This document shows, one piece after another, positions 8,408 through 17,092 of a DNA stretch of 64,000 nt. The number at the start of each line of letters is the position of its first letter. Position 1 is the stretch's first letter. Under the pieces are notes generated by a model, which was not told the DNA's origin, did no database searches, and was given only the letters and a program-made list of their open reading frames with translations. The DNA is from an uncultured Collinsella sp. (GTDB taxonomy: Bacteria > Actinomycetota > Coriobacteriia > Coriobacteriales > Coriobacteriaceae): the NCBI GenBank assembly GCA_959023295.1, contig CAUFBM010000002.1:62001-126000 (forward strand), written 5' to 3'. Position numbers and translations under genes: made by a program.

Positions 8408-9483
8408 TACGAAAGCGCCTTTCTAAGATAAGCCCAGGAATGCTCCCGCAGAGAATCCAGGCGAGAGTCCACGTCACTCCAGTCACAAGGGGCAATATCG
8501 TCGGCGCACATAACATCGACGCAACGGTCAGACAGCCCGATATTACTCAGCAAGTCGCGCATACGCGCACCAGACTTATCTGTCGCATATACGCGGAAGG
8601 GCCTATGAAAGAGAACTGAGAATACGGTTGCATGAAAGGAGTTGGTAAGAATAAGGCTTGCGTGCGCAATAAGCGAGACGAACTCCTCAGGACCAATGCC
8701 AAATAGGTTAACTGAATTTGGGATGTCCAGATCTTTCTCAGAAATATAAGCGACCTTCATGCCTGTCGTCTCTGCCGTCGCTGCGGTGCTCTCGATGAGC
8801 TCAGGACACTCACGCAGCAAATACATGAAGATATACTCTCCTTGAAGAAGCATCTTCGACGTCATCCCAGCGTAATCAGCAGCATTCAGAAGAAGCGTAG
8901 GGTCAAGAACTACATCAATGGGTTTATCGACAAGCGGCTGAAAGAGCGGAATCGTCTCCTCTTCACGGACGGACAGATAATCGAATTTAGAAAGAAGTCT
9001 GGCAACAAGCTCCTTATCAAAGTTCTCCGGCTTAAAGGACGTATGGGCCAAACTGGGCGCATAGGCTACGCGACGCTTGTTTCCCGCAAAAGATAGAAAA
9101 TATGGCTCGACCACTCCGACAGTACAATCGAGATTCCAAATCTGATCACTGCCACAGATAAAGCAATCAAACTTATCAACCATTTCAGATAAAGAAGTTT
9201 CGTTTTTCCAAGACACGGATTCAGAAGTCAAGTTGTAAAAACTATTTGCAAATCGTTTAAATGAAGCTTTTCTAGAAGAGAAGCGGCTCAACCGGCATAG
9301 AACTCTCAATGTAGTTTTAGGATGATGCAGCTGCAGCAAACGATACTGCTCGTAATCTCGAGCTCGATAATCAATGATCCTCACCTCATGCCCCATGAGA
9401 GTCAAAACACTCTGAAGTGCATAAGCCTGCAGCGCAGAGCCAAAATTAAGCGCTCCGTGAAAAGTGATGGTTCCAATTAACAT
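8407..9483 (-). CDS. Polysaccharide pyruvyl transferase family protein
   Basis: 358 residues. The N-terminus (IGTITFHGALNFGSALQAYALQ) is the family hallmark, followed by GSDQIWNLD (near 116) and the C-terminal LILTNSFHATVFSVLF motif. These enzymes add a ketal-linked pyruvate from phosphoenolpyruvate to a sugar of the repeat unit, giving it negative charge. The gene lies between a GT2 and the flippase and upstream of the FrhB-like gene, a common trio. AT-rich like its neighbours from 7 to 12 kb. Confidence 0.87.
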   Translation of the reverse strand: MLIGTITFHGALNFGSALQAYALQSVLTLMGHEVRIIDYRARDYEQYRLLQLHHPKTTLRVLCRLSRFSSRKASFKRFANSFYNLTSESVSWKNETSLSEMVDKFDCFICGSDQIWNLDCTVGVVEPYFLSFAGNKRRVAYAPSLAHTSFKPENFDKELVARLLSKFDYLSVREEETIPLFQPLVDKPIDVVLDPTLLLNAADYAGMTSKMLLQGEYIFMYLLRECPELIESTAATAETTGMKVAYISEKDLDIPNSVNLFGIGPEEFVSLIAHASLILTNSFHATVFSVLFHRPFRVYATDKSGARMRDLLSNIGLSDRCVDVMCADDIAPCDWSDVDSRLDSLREHSWAYLRKALS

Positions 9484-9486
9484 TCT

Positions 9487-10650
9487 CTATTTAGTCCTGT
9501 TCAGATAAAAGTGAAGGGCATCTGAAAAAGCAAGCCCAACATTACCGCCAGAGGCAAGAGCGGTAGCTGCCAATAGATACAAACGGTAGTTCGAGGTGCG
9601 AAGCGCAAGCTCAATATCGCCCCAACAATCCGGCAGCCGCGTCTTCATGGATTTAAACTCTTCAATTGAGCAAAAAGTCGAACAGCAGCATTCGAACAAA
9701 GCACGCCTCTGCTCATTGTCGAGGGCTACAGTCCTACCCAGCAAAAGAGGGCCGAATAATGGAAGAAGGTGATCATAGTCAACTTCAGAATATGCAATAT
9801 CGAGTTCAGAACGCCAGCCAATCAACTCATCAAGCACCCAAAAAGAATCAAGGCCTTTAACGCTTGTGGGAGTAGACTGCATGATGGAGCCAGGCCGAAT
9901 ACGGTAATTATATCCATCCAAGTCGTAGCATTTTAGCTCCTTATACTTCGGCTCAATACAGATTGGTTGCACAAGGTCTTCATACCAAGCTCCAACCGGA
10001 AAACAAAGACCATCCCAAATGCAACGACGATAAAGTCGTCCCCAGGGAGCCATCCAAGATGCCCTATCCTTCTCCTGTTCACCCAACATGCCGCCATCAG
10101 ACATGTATCTAAATGTTGAGGTAACATAATCAGCAGAAGTTCGATCTAGTCGACTTTTCATAGCGCATAGATAGCCCGGGGCAATCGTATCGTCAGAATC
10201 GAGGAACATAATATATTTGCCCTTGGATATCCGGAGACCGGCGTTGCGCGCAGCGGATAGCCCCGCATTAGCTTGATTAACGACTCGTACATTCGAAACT
10301 CGGTCATATAAATGAGCGATGGCCCCAGAATTATCAGTAGAACCATCATTAACGATGATGACCTCATAAGTCCCGTCGACGCTTTGAGATACAACCGAAT
10401 CTAAGCAATCCTTTAGATACTTTTCAACGTTATAGACAGGAATAATAACTGAAATATCAAACGAAACCTCATCGTTCATAAAGACCGGCTGAAGCATATG
10501 CCTAGGCCGTGGTGAAGCCGAATCCAGCAATGCGCGATCACCGTTGTATGGCACCTCATTTGACAATGCAAAGGAACGGATTATTTGATATAGAGGTCCG
10601 GATAGCAAACAATTAATTATTTTTTTAATTAACGCTTTGACTTCAATCAA
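9487..10650 (-). CDS. GT2-family glycosyltransferase
   Basis: 387 residues with a GT-A domain starting near residue 65: DISVIIPVYNVEKYLKDCLDS, YEVIIVNDGSTDNSG, GLSAARNAGL and YIMFLDSDD (the metal-binding DxD). An approximately 65-residue N-terminal extension precedes it and an approximately 120-residue helical tail follows. It should transfer a sugar from a nucleotide donor to the lipid-linked repeat unit on the cytoplasmic face. Donor and linkage cannot be read from sequence. It is three bases from the next gene. Confidence 0.88.
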   Translation of the reverse strand: MIEVKALIKKIINCLLSGPLYQIIRSFALSNEVPYNGDRALLDSASPRPRHMLQPVFMNDEVSFDISVIIPVYNVEKYLKDCLDSVVSQSVDGTYEVIIVNDGSTDNSGAIAHLYDRVSNVRVVNQANAGLSAARNAGLRISKGKYIMFLDSDDTIAPGYLCAMKSRLDRTSADYVTSTFRYMSDGGMLGEQEKDRASWMAPWGRLYRRCIWDGLCFPVGAWYEDLVQPICIEPKYKELKCYDLDGYNYRIRPGSIMQSTPTSVKGLDSFWVLDELIGWRSELDIAYSEVDYDHLLPLFGPLLLGRTVALDNEQRRALFECCCSTFCSIEEFKSMKTRLPDCWGDIELALRTSNYRLYLLAATALASGGNVGLAFSDALHFYLNRTK

Positions 10651-10705
10651 GAAATAGCTCCTTACAACTGGGAGAAACTAATCTAAATAAATTAGAGAAA
10701 AATAG

Positions 10706-11944
10706 TCATTTATCTGAATTGGTGCAAATAAGAGACAGCAGAAAAGGAAGAAGGAAATAATTCAATGGGTTACCAACAAGTAATACGACTTCAAAAAAGG
10801 CCATAAATAGGTAAGAAATCAGAGAGGCTTGGACGCAAGCCTGAAGATTCGACCCCTCGACTGATTTAAGGCAACCATAAGACAGGCAAAACACGGATCC
10901 CAATATCAATACGAACCCAATAACGCCTGTGGCAACTAGATAATAAACGTAGCTATTATCCAACCATAACGTGTTATATGGAGTAAGACCCATTCCATAG
11001 GAGCTGTTGGAGACATAGCCAAGTCCAACCATTAAACGACCACTTCTAAATAACTCAGGCAACGCATGGTCCAACAAAGTTAATCGATTCGATTGAACAA
11101 TGGCACTATCAAGTGACATCGAGCCAAGAACGCTCGAAATAGCGTACGCAATAGCCATCAAAAGCACCAACCGTGAAACACGGTAGGCGAGCATAGAATA
11201 CTTGCCACCGGTTTTAAGGCGTCCTGAACAATAGAACGCAATAAGCAGAGCTAAGCCAATTAATGAACTACGGGAAGCGCTGCAGAGCAACATCAGCAGG
11301 GCCACAGCCAATAATCCAAAATCTATGGAAATGATGAACCAACCTTGGCCGCGTCGTTCCTCACACACATTCATAAATATAAACATCATGAATAAAGCGA
11401 CACACATTCCTCCGAGTGTATTTGGATGGCCAAACCCAAATACCGTACGAACTCGTTGGTCGGCACTAAAAAGAGATGACAGTCCACTTAAATTAACGTC
11501 ACCAAAATGTGTAAACAGCTGGACAGTCAAAATAATGCCTAATAAATGAAAGCAAAGAGCGCAGAAACCCCGTTGGATATTTCTATCCCTGACATACCAG
11601 GCAGTAAAAACAACCACAAGAAAGAAGAGGACCATAGTTTGGCCTAAACCTAAACTCCCAGGCATTCTTGGATTGGTAAAGACATAACAAAACAGCACAA
11701 TGTGTGATGCAAGCAATACAAAAAAGCCAGAAAAAGCAGTAGGTCTATATATCCCTTTATTTAGTTCCAAGAGCCAGAGTGTTCCGACAAATGCAAGGTA
11801 AACAGCCTGAATCAAAATAGTTAAAGCAGATGAATCAATAACCTGAGCAACAACAAGCACTCTAGTTGTATATACGGCCGCAAATAATAAATAGAACACC
11901 AATGTATCGATTTTTTTTGATGAAATGGCCCGTCCGTAACCCAC
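10706..11944 (-). CDS. O-antigen/capsule polymerase, Wzy-like, GTG start
   Basis: 412 residues and about 10-12 membrane segments with a large periplasmic loop near the C-terminal third, the layout of Wzy polymerases. I choose the GTG at 11944: AAGGGGGG lies five bases upstream, and the GTG overlaps the stop of a preceding glycosyltransferase remnant as TAGTG, matching the overlaps elsewhere in the operon. A motif VFGFGHPNTLGG (near 185) and the CSASRSSLIG segment are shared with the truncated paralogue at 12042-12845, so the two come from related loci. It would polymerise repeat units outside the membrane. Confidence 0.8.
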   Translation of the reverse strand: MGYGRAISSKKIDTLVFYLLFAAVYTTRVLVVAQVIDSSALTILIQAVYLAFVGTLWLLELNKGIYRPTAFSGFFVLLASHIVLFCYVFTNPRMPGSLGLGQTMVLFFLVVVFTAWYVRDRNIQRGFCALCFHLLGIILTVQLFTHFGDVNLSGLSSLFSADQRVRTVFGFGHPNTLGGMCVALFMMFIFMNVCEERRGQGWFIISIDFGLLAVALLMLLCSASRSSLIGLALLIAFYCSGRLKTGGKYSMLAYRVSRLVLLMAIAYAISSVLGSMSLDSAIVQSNRLTLLDHALPELFRSGRLMVGLGYVSNSSYGMGLTPYNTLWLDNSYVYYLVATGVIGFVLILGSVFCLSYGCLKSVEGSNLQACVQASLISYLFMAFFEVVLLVGNPLNYFLLPFLLSLICTNSDK

Positions 11945-12115
11945 TATTCCCCCCTTAAAAACAACCTTGCAAGTGCGTACCATCTAAAACGTAAAATCAA
12001 ATAGCGAAGTAAATCTTTTATTGAGCACGGCCTGAAATCAGTTAATAATTCTTGAACCCCGGCTTTCTCAATCCAAGAATCAACCACTTTGAATGAATTG
12101 CCCTCTCGCACTGAC
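11944..12115 (-). pseudogene. 3' remnant of a glycosyltransferase gene fused by deletion
   Basis: In the frame that ends at 11944 the last 50 or so codons read like the C-terminus of a GT2 protein. The ending RFRWYALARLFLRGE closely resembles RRGAYSLAALFLRGC, the end of the GT2 at 12846-13802. Its stop overlaps the GTG of the following polymerase. The 5' part of the gene is missing and its place is taken by the truncated polymerase frame. Confidence 0.6.
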
Positions 12116-12845
12116 AGAGCAGCATCGCAAGGGCTATCGCCGCGATTACGAAAGAAGCCCATCGCGCGAGCTGCGCGCGGCGTCTCGGCAGCAGAGAGTA
12201 CAAGACGAGGCAACCAAAGCAGGCTCCGCCCAGCGAGTTGGGTTGGCCGAACCCGAACACAGAGCGCATCCTGTCCGACGAGCTCATAATGTTCATAACA
12301 CCACACAGGTTCAAATCCCCAAGGTGCGTCAAGAGGCAAAACGCCAGCAATCCGCCGATTGTGTAAAACGAGAGCCGGACAAAGAGGTCGAATATTTCTC
12401 TGGTCCTGATGAAATAGGCGGTGAGACCTATCACCAAGACGAATAGAAGGGCCGACTGAGTCAAGGAGTACTCGGAAGGCATCATTGGGTTGGTCAGCAC
12501 GAGGCAGAAGAGCACGGTATGTAAAGCCATTAGCGCGAAGCAGGCAAACCCGTCTCCTAAGCATCTTACCCTTCCCAAGATCAAATCGATGGCAAGAACA
12601 GCGCCGAGAAGCCCGATGTAGGCAAGCTGGACCAGAATGGTCGCTGCCGATGATTCTATTAACGTGCTGAGAACAAGCCCCCTAGACAAGAGCACTATGG
12701 GCCACAGGACGGAAAAACAGACCACGGACAGCCTGGCAGACGCAAGGCTCACGTAGCCCCCGCGCACGCGATCCCGCCGTACTCCGCCATATCCAGAGAC
12801 TCCCCGCGCTGCGAGGCGTTGCTCATCGCTAGCCGCAATGACCAT
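12042..12845 (-). pseudogene. Truncated Wzy-like polymerase (deletion chimera)
   Basis: 267 codons. The first 245 align by eye with the intact polymerase next door (LTHLGDLNLCGVMNIMSSSDRMRSVFGFGQPNSLGG against FGDVNLSGLSSLFSADQRVRTVFGFGHPNTLGG) up to AMLLC. Then the frame runs through unrelated sequence (QCERAIHSKW...) that in another frame encodes a glycosyltransferase tail, and stops. Roughly the C-terminal 40 percent of a polymerase, including the periplasmic loop, is missing. Composition changes from GC-rich to AT-rich at the same place. It is probably nonfunctional, with the downstream intact polymerase taking over. Confidence 0.75.
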
Positions 12846-13802
12846 TTAGCACCCCCTTAAAAACAGCGCGGCAAGCGAGTATGCGCCCCTGCGAAGCATC
12901 GCCAGCCTGGCCCTATCCTTACAATCCCGCGCCACAGCCCCCCGTATGCTGTCGAGGCCTTCGATTGATTCGAGCACAGCCGAAATCTCGGTCGAAAGCA
13001 CCCCGTGCCTCTTGAGCCGCCCGGCGTAGTTCGCCAAAATCCGAGCCATCGAAAGGCGCGCTTCATTCCTCTCAGCCTCGCCGAGACCGCACGCATCGCA
13101 AAAGCCCATCAGGGCCGCGTACATCTTCCCATAATCCTCGGCATCGGATGCGCTGGGGGGCCGCTCCGTCCTGCTGCCCTCGTTGGCCACATACACGTAG
13201 GCGGTTTGGGGAGAATATGCAGCCGTACGAGCCTTCTCGAGGAAGGCAAGGTTGAAGCAAAGGTCCTCCCCGAGGCCTTGACCAAGGGGAAACAGAACTC
13301 CCTTGCTCAAGGCTTTCTTGTAAAGCCTTGAGCAAGGGGAATTCGCCGTGCACGTTAGGGCGAGAGCTCTCGCACGCCCGATATCCGAGGGAGAGAGCTG
13401 CGGTTTCACGACCCTCTGAGAGCCATCGCTCTCTCGAACGTAATCAAACGTGATGTAGTCCTCGCCGCCCCGCTTAGCGTCGAACGCCATGCCGAGATAG
13501 CCTGGCGCAGCATAGTCGTCGGCGTCAACGAAAGCGATGTAGTCGCCGTTCGCGGCAGCAATGCCGAGATTCCTGGCAGAGCTCACGCCCCCGTTGCCCT
13601 GACGAATGCAACATGCAATGCCCGGGTGCAGGCGGCACCAGTTGTCGCAAACCTCCGCAGTGTTGTCCGTCGAGCCATCGTCGACGACTAATATCTCGTA
13701 GCGCCCAAGGAAGCGTACGTCCACGAGCGAGTCGAGTGCCCTAGGGAGGGAGACTGCCGCATTGTAGGCAGGTATAACGATACTGAGCTCCATGCAGCTC
13801 AC
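12846..13802 (-). CDS. GT2-family glycosyltransferase
   Basis: 318 residues. The GT-A domain starts at once: LSIVIPAYNAAVSLPRALDS, YEILVVDDGSTDNTAE, GVSSARNLGIAAANGDYIAFVDADD. The helical tail ends in a hydrophobic basic stretch (YSLAALFLRGC) likely to touch the membrane. The GTG at 13802 overlaps the upstream stop (GTGA); an ATG three codons later is an alternative. The coding region contains a perfect 17-bp inverted repeat (13300-13316/13322-13338). Sugar specificity unknown. Confidence 0.87.
   Translation of the reverse strand: MSCMELSIVIPAYNAAVSLPRALDSLVDVRFLGRYEILVVDDGSTDNTAEVCDNWCRLHPGIACCIRQGNGGVSSARNLGIAAANGDYIAFVDADDYAAPGYLGMAFDAKRGGEDYITFDYVRESDGSQRVVKPQLSPSDIGRARALALTCTANSPCSRLYKKALSKGVLFPLGQGLGEDLCFNLAFLEKARTAAYSPQTAYVYVANEGSRTERPPSASDAEDYGKMYAALMGFCDACGLGEAERNEARLSMARILANYAGRLKRHGVLSTEISAVLESIEGLDSIRGAVARDCKDRARLAMLRRGAYSLAALFLRGC
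13300..13338. repeat. Perfect 17-bp hairpin inside a glycosyltransferase gene
   Basis: CCCTTGCTCAAGGCTTT and its exact reverse complement are separated by five bases. It lies within codons of the GT2 gene, and no T-run follows in either direction. Confidence 0.9.
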
Positions 13803-14821
13803 CGCCGGTCCTTAAGGGCGGAGCCCACCTTGGCAGCGGCAAGGATAGCGGGGTAGCACCGGCTGCGGATCAACGTGAGGAACGCCCGAGCAGACCTCGG
13901 CAACTTCTCTATATCTATGCCTCCCGTGGCGTTCGTCTTCTCAATGCCCTCCTTCAAGTGTCTGCAGGATGAGACGAAACCGCGATTCGCCCTAGCTTCA
14001 TGGAATATAGCCATGAAAAGCCAGTATGCCTTAAATGCGTTCAGCTGGTCGTCGAGCCACTCCTCCTTACTGCCGAGCCTCGACACGAGGTAGTCGATGA
14101 GAAGCCTGTTGTTCTCGAACCTCGTCGGGTCGTAGGCCGTGCTTATCGAGGACTCGTTGCCCTTGAAGTAGCAGTAGAGAGCGTCTTCTAGAACGACTAG
14201 AGACGTGGAGTGATAAAGCGCCTCGAAGACGTAGGCGTTGTCCTCGCCCATCCTAATGCGCTCGTCCTCGCAGTGATGCTTAAGCAGAATCTCACGTCTG
14301 TAGACCTTGTTGCAGGCCATCGGGTTGAAGATGCCCCGGCAGAAAGGCAGCCTTTTGTCCCAAATCATATACGGCAGAATCTCTCCGCGCAGGCGCGCAC
14401 TATCGTAAAACCCGCTCGCAGCATAGCAGGGCACAGGTTCCTCGCGATCGGGATAGACCATAGTCGCATTGAAGATGACGGCATCTGGCTTGTAAGGCTC
14501 AATCGCCCGTGACCAAAGCGTCTCGAGGGCGTCCTCGACCATCCAGTCATCGGAATCTACCGGGACGATGTAATCTCCCGCCGCAATGGCGAGACCGGCA
14601 TTGCGGGCGCTGCAGAGACCGCCGTTCGACTTGTGGACGACCTTGACCCGGGCGTCCGTCGATGCGTAGCCCTCGCACAATGCGGGACTGCCATCGGAGG
14701 ATCCGTCATCGACCAGCACCACCTCGAAATCGCTAAAGCCTTGGCCAAGAACGCTCTCCACGCAGCGTGGGAGCCACGGCTCGACGTTGTATACGGGTAT
14801 CACAACGGAAAACACCGGCAT
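13799..14821 (-). CDS. GT2-family glycosyltransferase
   Basis: 340 residues from the ATG at 14821, chosen because the GT-A fold starts right there (MPVFSVVIPVYNVEPWL); 19 further codons upstream are open but not typical. Motifs: FEVVLVDDGSSDGS, GLCSARNAGL, YIVPVDSDDW (metal-binding DxD). The C-terminal part is helical. It acts on the cytoplasmic face during repeat-unit assembly. Its stop overlaps the next GT2 start by four bases, so the two are coupled. Confidence 0.85.
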   Translation of the reverse strand: MPVFSVVIPVYNVEPWLPRCVESVLGQGFSDFEVVLVDDGSSDGSPALCEGYASTDARVKVVHKSNGGLCSARNAGLAIAAGDYIVPVDSDDWMVEDALETLWSRAIEPYKPDAVIFNATMVYPDREEPVPCYAASGFYDSARLRGEILPYMIWDKRLPFCRGIFNPMACNKVYRREILLKHHCEDERIRMGEDNAYVFEALYHSTSLVVLEDALYCYFKGNESSISTAYDPTRFENNRLLIDYLVSRLGSKEEWLDDQLNAFKAYWLFMAIFHEARANRGFVSSCRHLKEGIEKTNATGGIDIEKLPRSARAFLTLIRSRCYPAILAAAKVGSALKDRR

Positions 14822-14899
14822 CGCTAAAGAACACCACCAATCGCGAACGAGTCCCCACATGGGACGCTGTACAAACAAATAGAAGTCAACGACATCAGA

Positions 14900-15955
14900 T
14901 CACGCCCCCCTGTGCCGCGCTCCGTCAGATGGAAGGCGAACAAGGGACAAAGCAAAGACCCCAATCCCGTGAAGGACCCATGCGACCAGAACGGTTCCCG
15001 CAACCGAGAACGCGATGAATGGCCCCGACGAGAGCCCCCCTGTAATTTCGGAAACGAGGGAGAATACCGTCCCGTGCACGAGGTAAACCTCGTAAGAGAT
15101 CGACCCAAGGATGGCGTTCAACCTGCTTCCCAGCGAAAGCAGGGAGTCAACGACCAGCATGAGCATGACGAGCGCCATGCCGAGCAGAATCTTGAGCAGG
15201 TAGTCGCCGAAGAAAGGCACGCCCTTGCACTTGAGATAAAGGAACCCGATAAGGACAGAAGCCGCTGTTGTCAACGCGAGACTGGCAACAGGCCTGCAAC
15301 GAAGGGCATCGCAAAGGTGATCCTTGTTCCGCGAGAGCAAGATGCCCCACGCAAACCCCCATATCTCCGTCGGCCAACGGTAAATCGGGCTCAAATCCCC
15401 AGCGACATAGCCAACGACGCTCAAAAGTGCCACGCAACCGACGGTAAGGAGGTCCTTGCGAGCTTTGTCGACAGGAAGGAACTTGTTGGTCGCCCAGAAG
15501 GCAAGGTAGCAGAGCAGCAGCCAGACGACCCAGTTATCGACCCTGAGCAGGGTGAGAATCGAATCCGGACTCCCGAAGGCATAGCTCTCCACAAGCTTCA
15601 GCACATTGACGAGCAGACACGGGACGAGAATCTTCGGAAGCCTCCTGATCCAGAAGCCGTCCAGCGCCCGGACCCCTCTCGACGCAAGGCCGAGCGAAAG
15701 CCCATAAGCCGAGGTCATGAAGAAGAAGGTGACCCCGATGTAGGCGAAGCTGCCCACCGCGTCTTGAATCGGGTTCTGATAAGCGACAGGAACATGCACA
15801 AGGATGATGACGAGGCACCAGAAGCCACGAAGGGCGTTGGACTCCTCCTTGCTGAAGAAATCCTCCCTAGCAGGATGGCGCCGAGCGCCTCCGACGCCCA
15901 CCGCCGCGATGAGCGCCAGGACGAGCCCCATGCATATGAGGTCGAGCGGGGCCAC
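14900..15955 (-). CDS. Acyltransferase-3 family membrane protein
   Basis: 351 residues and about 10 transmembrane segments. The family features are the early NALRGFWCLVIILVHVPVAY with the conserved His in the first catalytic region, and FFFMTSAYGLSLGLASRG further on. Such proteins O-acetylate (or otherwise acylate) surface polysaccharide sugars. It starts at a GTG immediately after the radical SAM stop and is followed by 78 bases before the next gene. Confidence 0.8.
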   Translation of the reverse strand: MAPLDLICMGLVLALIAAVGVGGARRHPAREDFFSKEESNALRGFWCLVIILVHVPVAYQNPIQDAVGSFAYIGVTFFFMTSAYGLSLGLASRGVRALDGFWIRRLPKILVPCLLVNVLKLVESYAFGSPDSILTLLRVDNWVVWLLLCYLAFWATNKFLPVDKARKDLLTVGCVALLSVVGYVAGDLSPIYRWPTEIWGFAWGILLSRNKDHLCDALRCRPVASLALTTAASVLIGFLYLKCKGVPFFGDYLLKILLGMALVMLMLVVDSLLSLGSRLNAILGSISYEVYLVHGTVFSLVSEITGGLSSGPFIAFSVAGTVLVAWVLHGIGVFALSLVRLPSDGARHRGA

Positions 15956-17092
15956 CTACAGCGCCTCCTCGGTCTCGTACACGTGGGCGTCGGCTCGGCT
16001 CGCGTCGGAGAGGCCGTCGTTGATCGCGGCGTGCACGTCGCAGGTGGAAAGAGCGTCCAGCTCCTCCTTCGTCACCTTGCCCGACTCGTAGTCGCGCACG
16101 ATGGGGAGCTCGTGCATGTCGAACTTCTTGCCGGGCTTGAGCTTGTGCGCCAGCACCCACGACGCGGGTTTCCAGATGTACTTGTGCATGGCCGGAGACA
16201 CGGAGCCGATCATCCAGCAGTTGCGGTCGCAGTGGCGCACGCAGCCGCGTACCTTCTCGGCCTGGGCGCTCCCCCACAGCTCATCCCAGGACTCGTCGTT
16301 AAGGTTGCCCATAACGAGCTTCTCCTTGGTGCCGTTGCAGGGCATTACGTCGCCGTAGGGGTCGATGAAGAACGTGTCGAACGCCATATCGCACGGGAGC
16401 AGGCGCTTCTGCCCATAGATGTAGTTGATGAGGCCCATGTTGAAGTACGCGCGGAACCACTTCTTGGGCTCGTTGGACTTGAGGAGCTCGTTTACCAGGT
16501 CCTCGAAGTTCTGGGCCACCATGGGACGGTCCTTGATGATGTTCTTCGCCTCGACAAAGTAGAAGCTGTTGTGCAGGCTGGCGGTGGCGAACTCCATGCC
16601 GAGCTCGTCGGAAAGCTTGTACAGCTGCACCAAGTCCGCAGCGTTGCGATCCTGCACCGTCATGCCAAAGCCCACGTCCGGGTGCTTCATTTCCACAAGC
16701 TTCTTGAGCGTCTCGTAGCCGCGGTTGAAGCCATCCTGGAGACCACGGATCTCATCGTTGGTCTGCTGCAAGCCCTCGATGGAGATGCGGATTCCCACCT
16801 GGGGGAATTCCTCGGCAAGAGCGATGATGCGATCCGTAAAGAAGCCATTGGTGGAAATGACGATACGGTCGGACTTCTTGTACAGCTCGCGCACGATATC
16901 TGCAAGGTCGGTCCTGATAAAGGGCTCACCACCGGTGATGTTGGTGAAGTACATACGTGGGAGCTTCTTGATCACGTCGAGGGAGAGCTCCTCCTCCGGA
17001 CGGCTGGGTGCCTTGTAGCGGTTGCACATGGTGCAACGCGCGTTGCAGCGGTACGTTACGATTACGGTTCCGTTGAGTTTCTTCTCGGCCAT
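15956..17092 (-). CDS. Radical SAM/SPASM protein in the capsule operon
   Basis: 378 residues. The radical SAM core has CNARCTMC (residues 14-21, CxxxCxxC) and the glycine-rich ITGGEPF (53-59). The C-terminal SPASM-type region has cysteines at LPCDMAF, MPCNGTK, GCVRHCDRNCW, enough for auxiliary 4Fe-4S clusters. SPASM enzymes usually modify peptides or small substrates; here the setting between a GT4 and an acyltransferase suggests modification of a sugar, lipid carrier or attached group, but the reaction cannot be read. A GGAGG site eight bases upstream fixes the ATG, next to the GT4 stop. Confidence 0.82.
   Translation of the reverse strand: MAEKKLNGTVIVTYRCNARCTMCNRYKAPSRPEEELSLDVIKKLPRMYFTNITGGEPFIRTDLADIVRELYKKSDRIVISTNGFFTDRIIALAEEFPQVGIRISIEGLQQTNDEIRGLQDGFNRGYETLKKLVEMKHPDVGFGMTVQDRNAADLVQLYKLSDELGMEFATASLHNSFYFVEAKNIIKDRPMVAQNFEDLVNELLKSNEPKKWFRAYFNMGLINYIYGQKRLLPCDMAFDTFFIDPYGDVMPCNGTKEKLVMGNLNDESWDELWGSAQAEKVRGCVRHCDRNCWMIGSVSPAMHKYIWKPASWVLAHKLKPGKKFDMHELPIVRDYESGKVTKEELDALSTCDVHAAINDGLSDASRADAHVYETEEAL

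Noticed and set aside
11944..12564. Single 206-codon protein
   Set aside because: Only the last 50 codons look like protein; the first part is the antiphase of the truncated polymerase frame.
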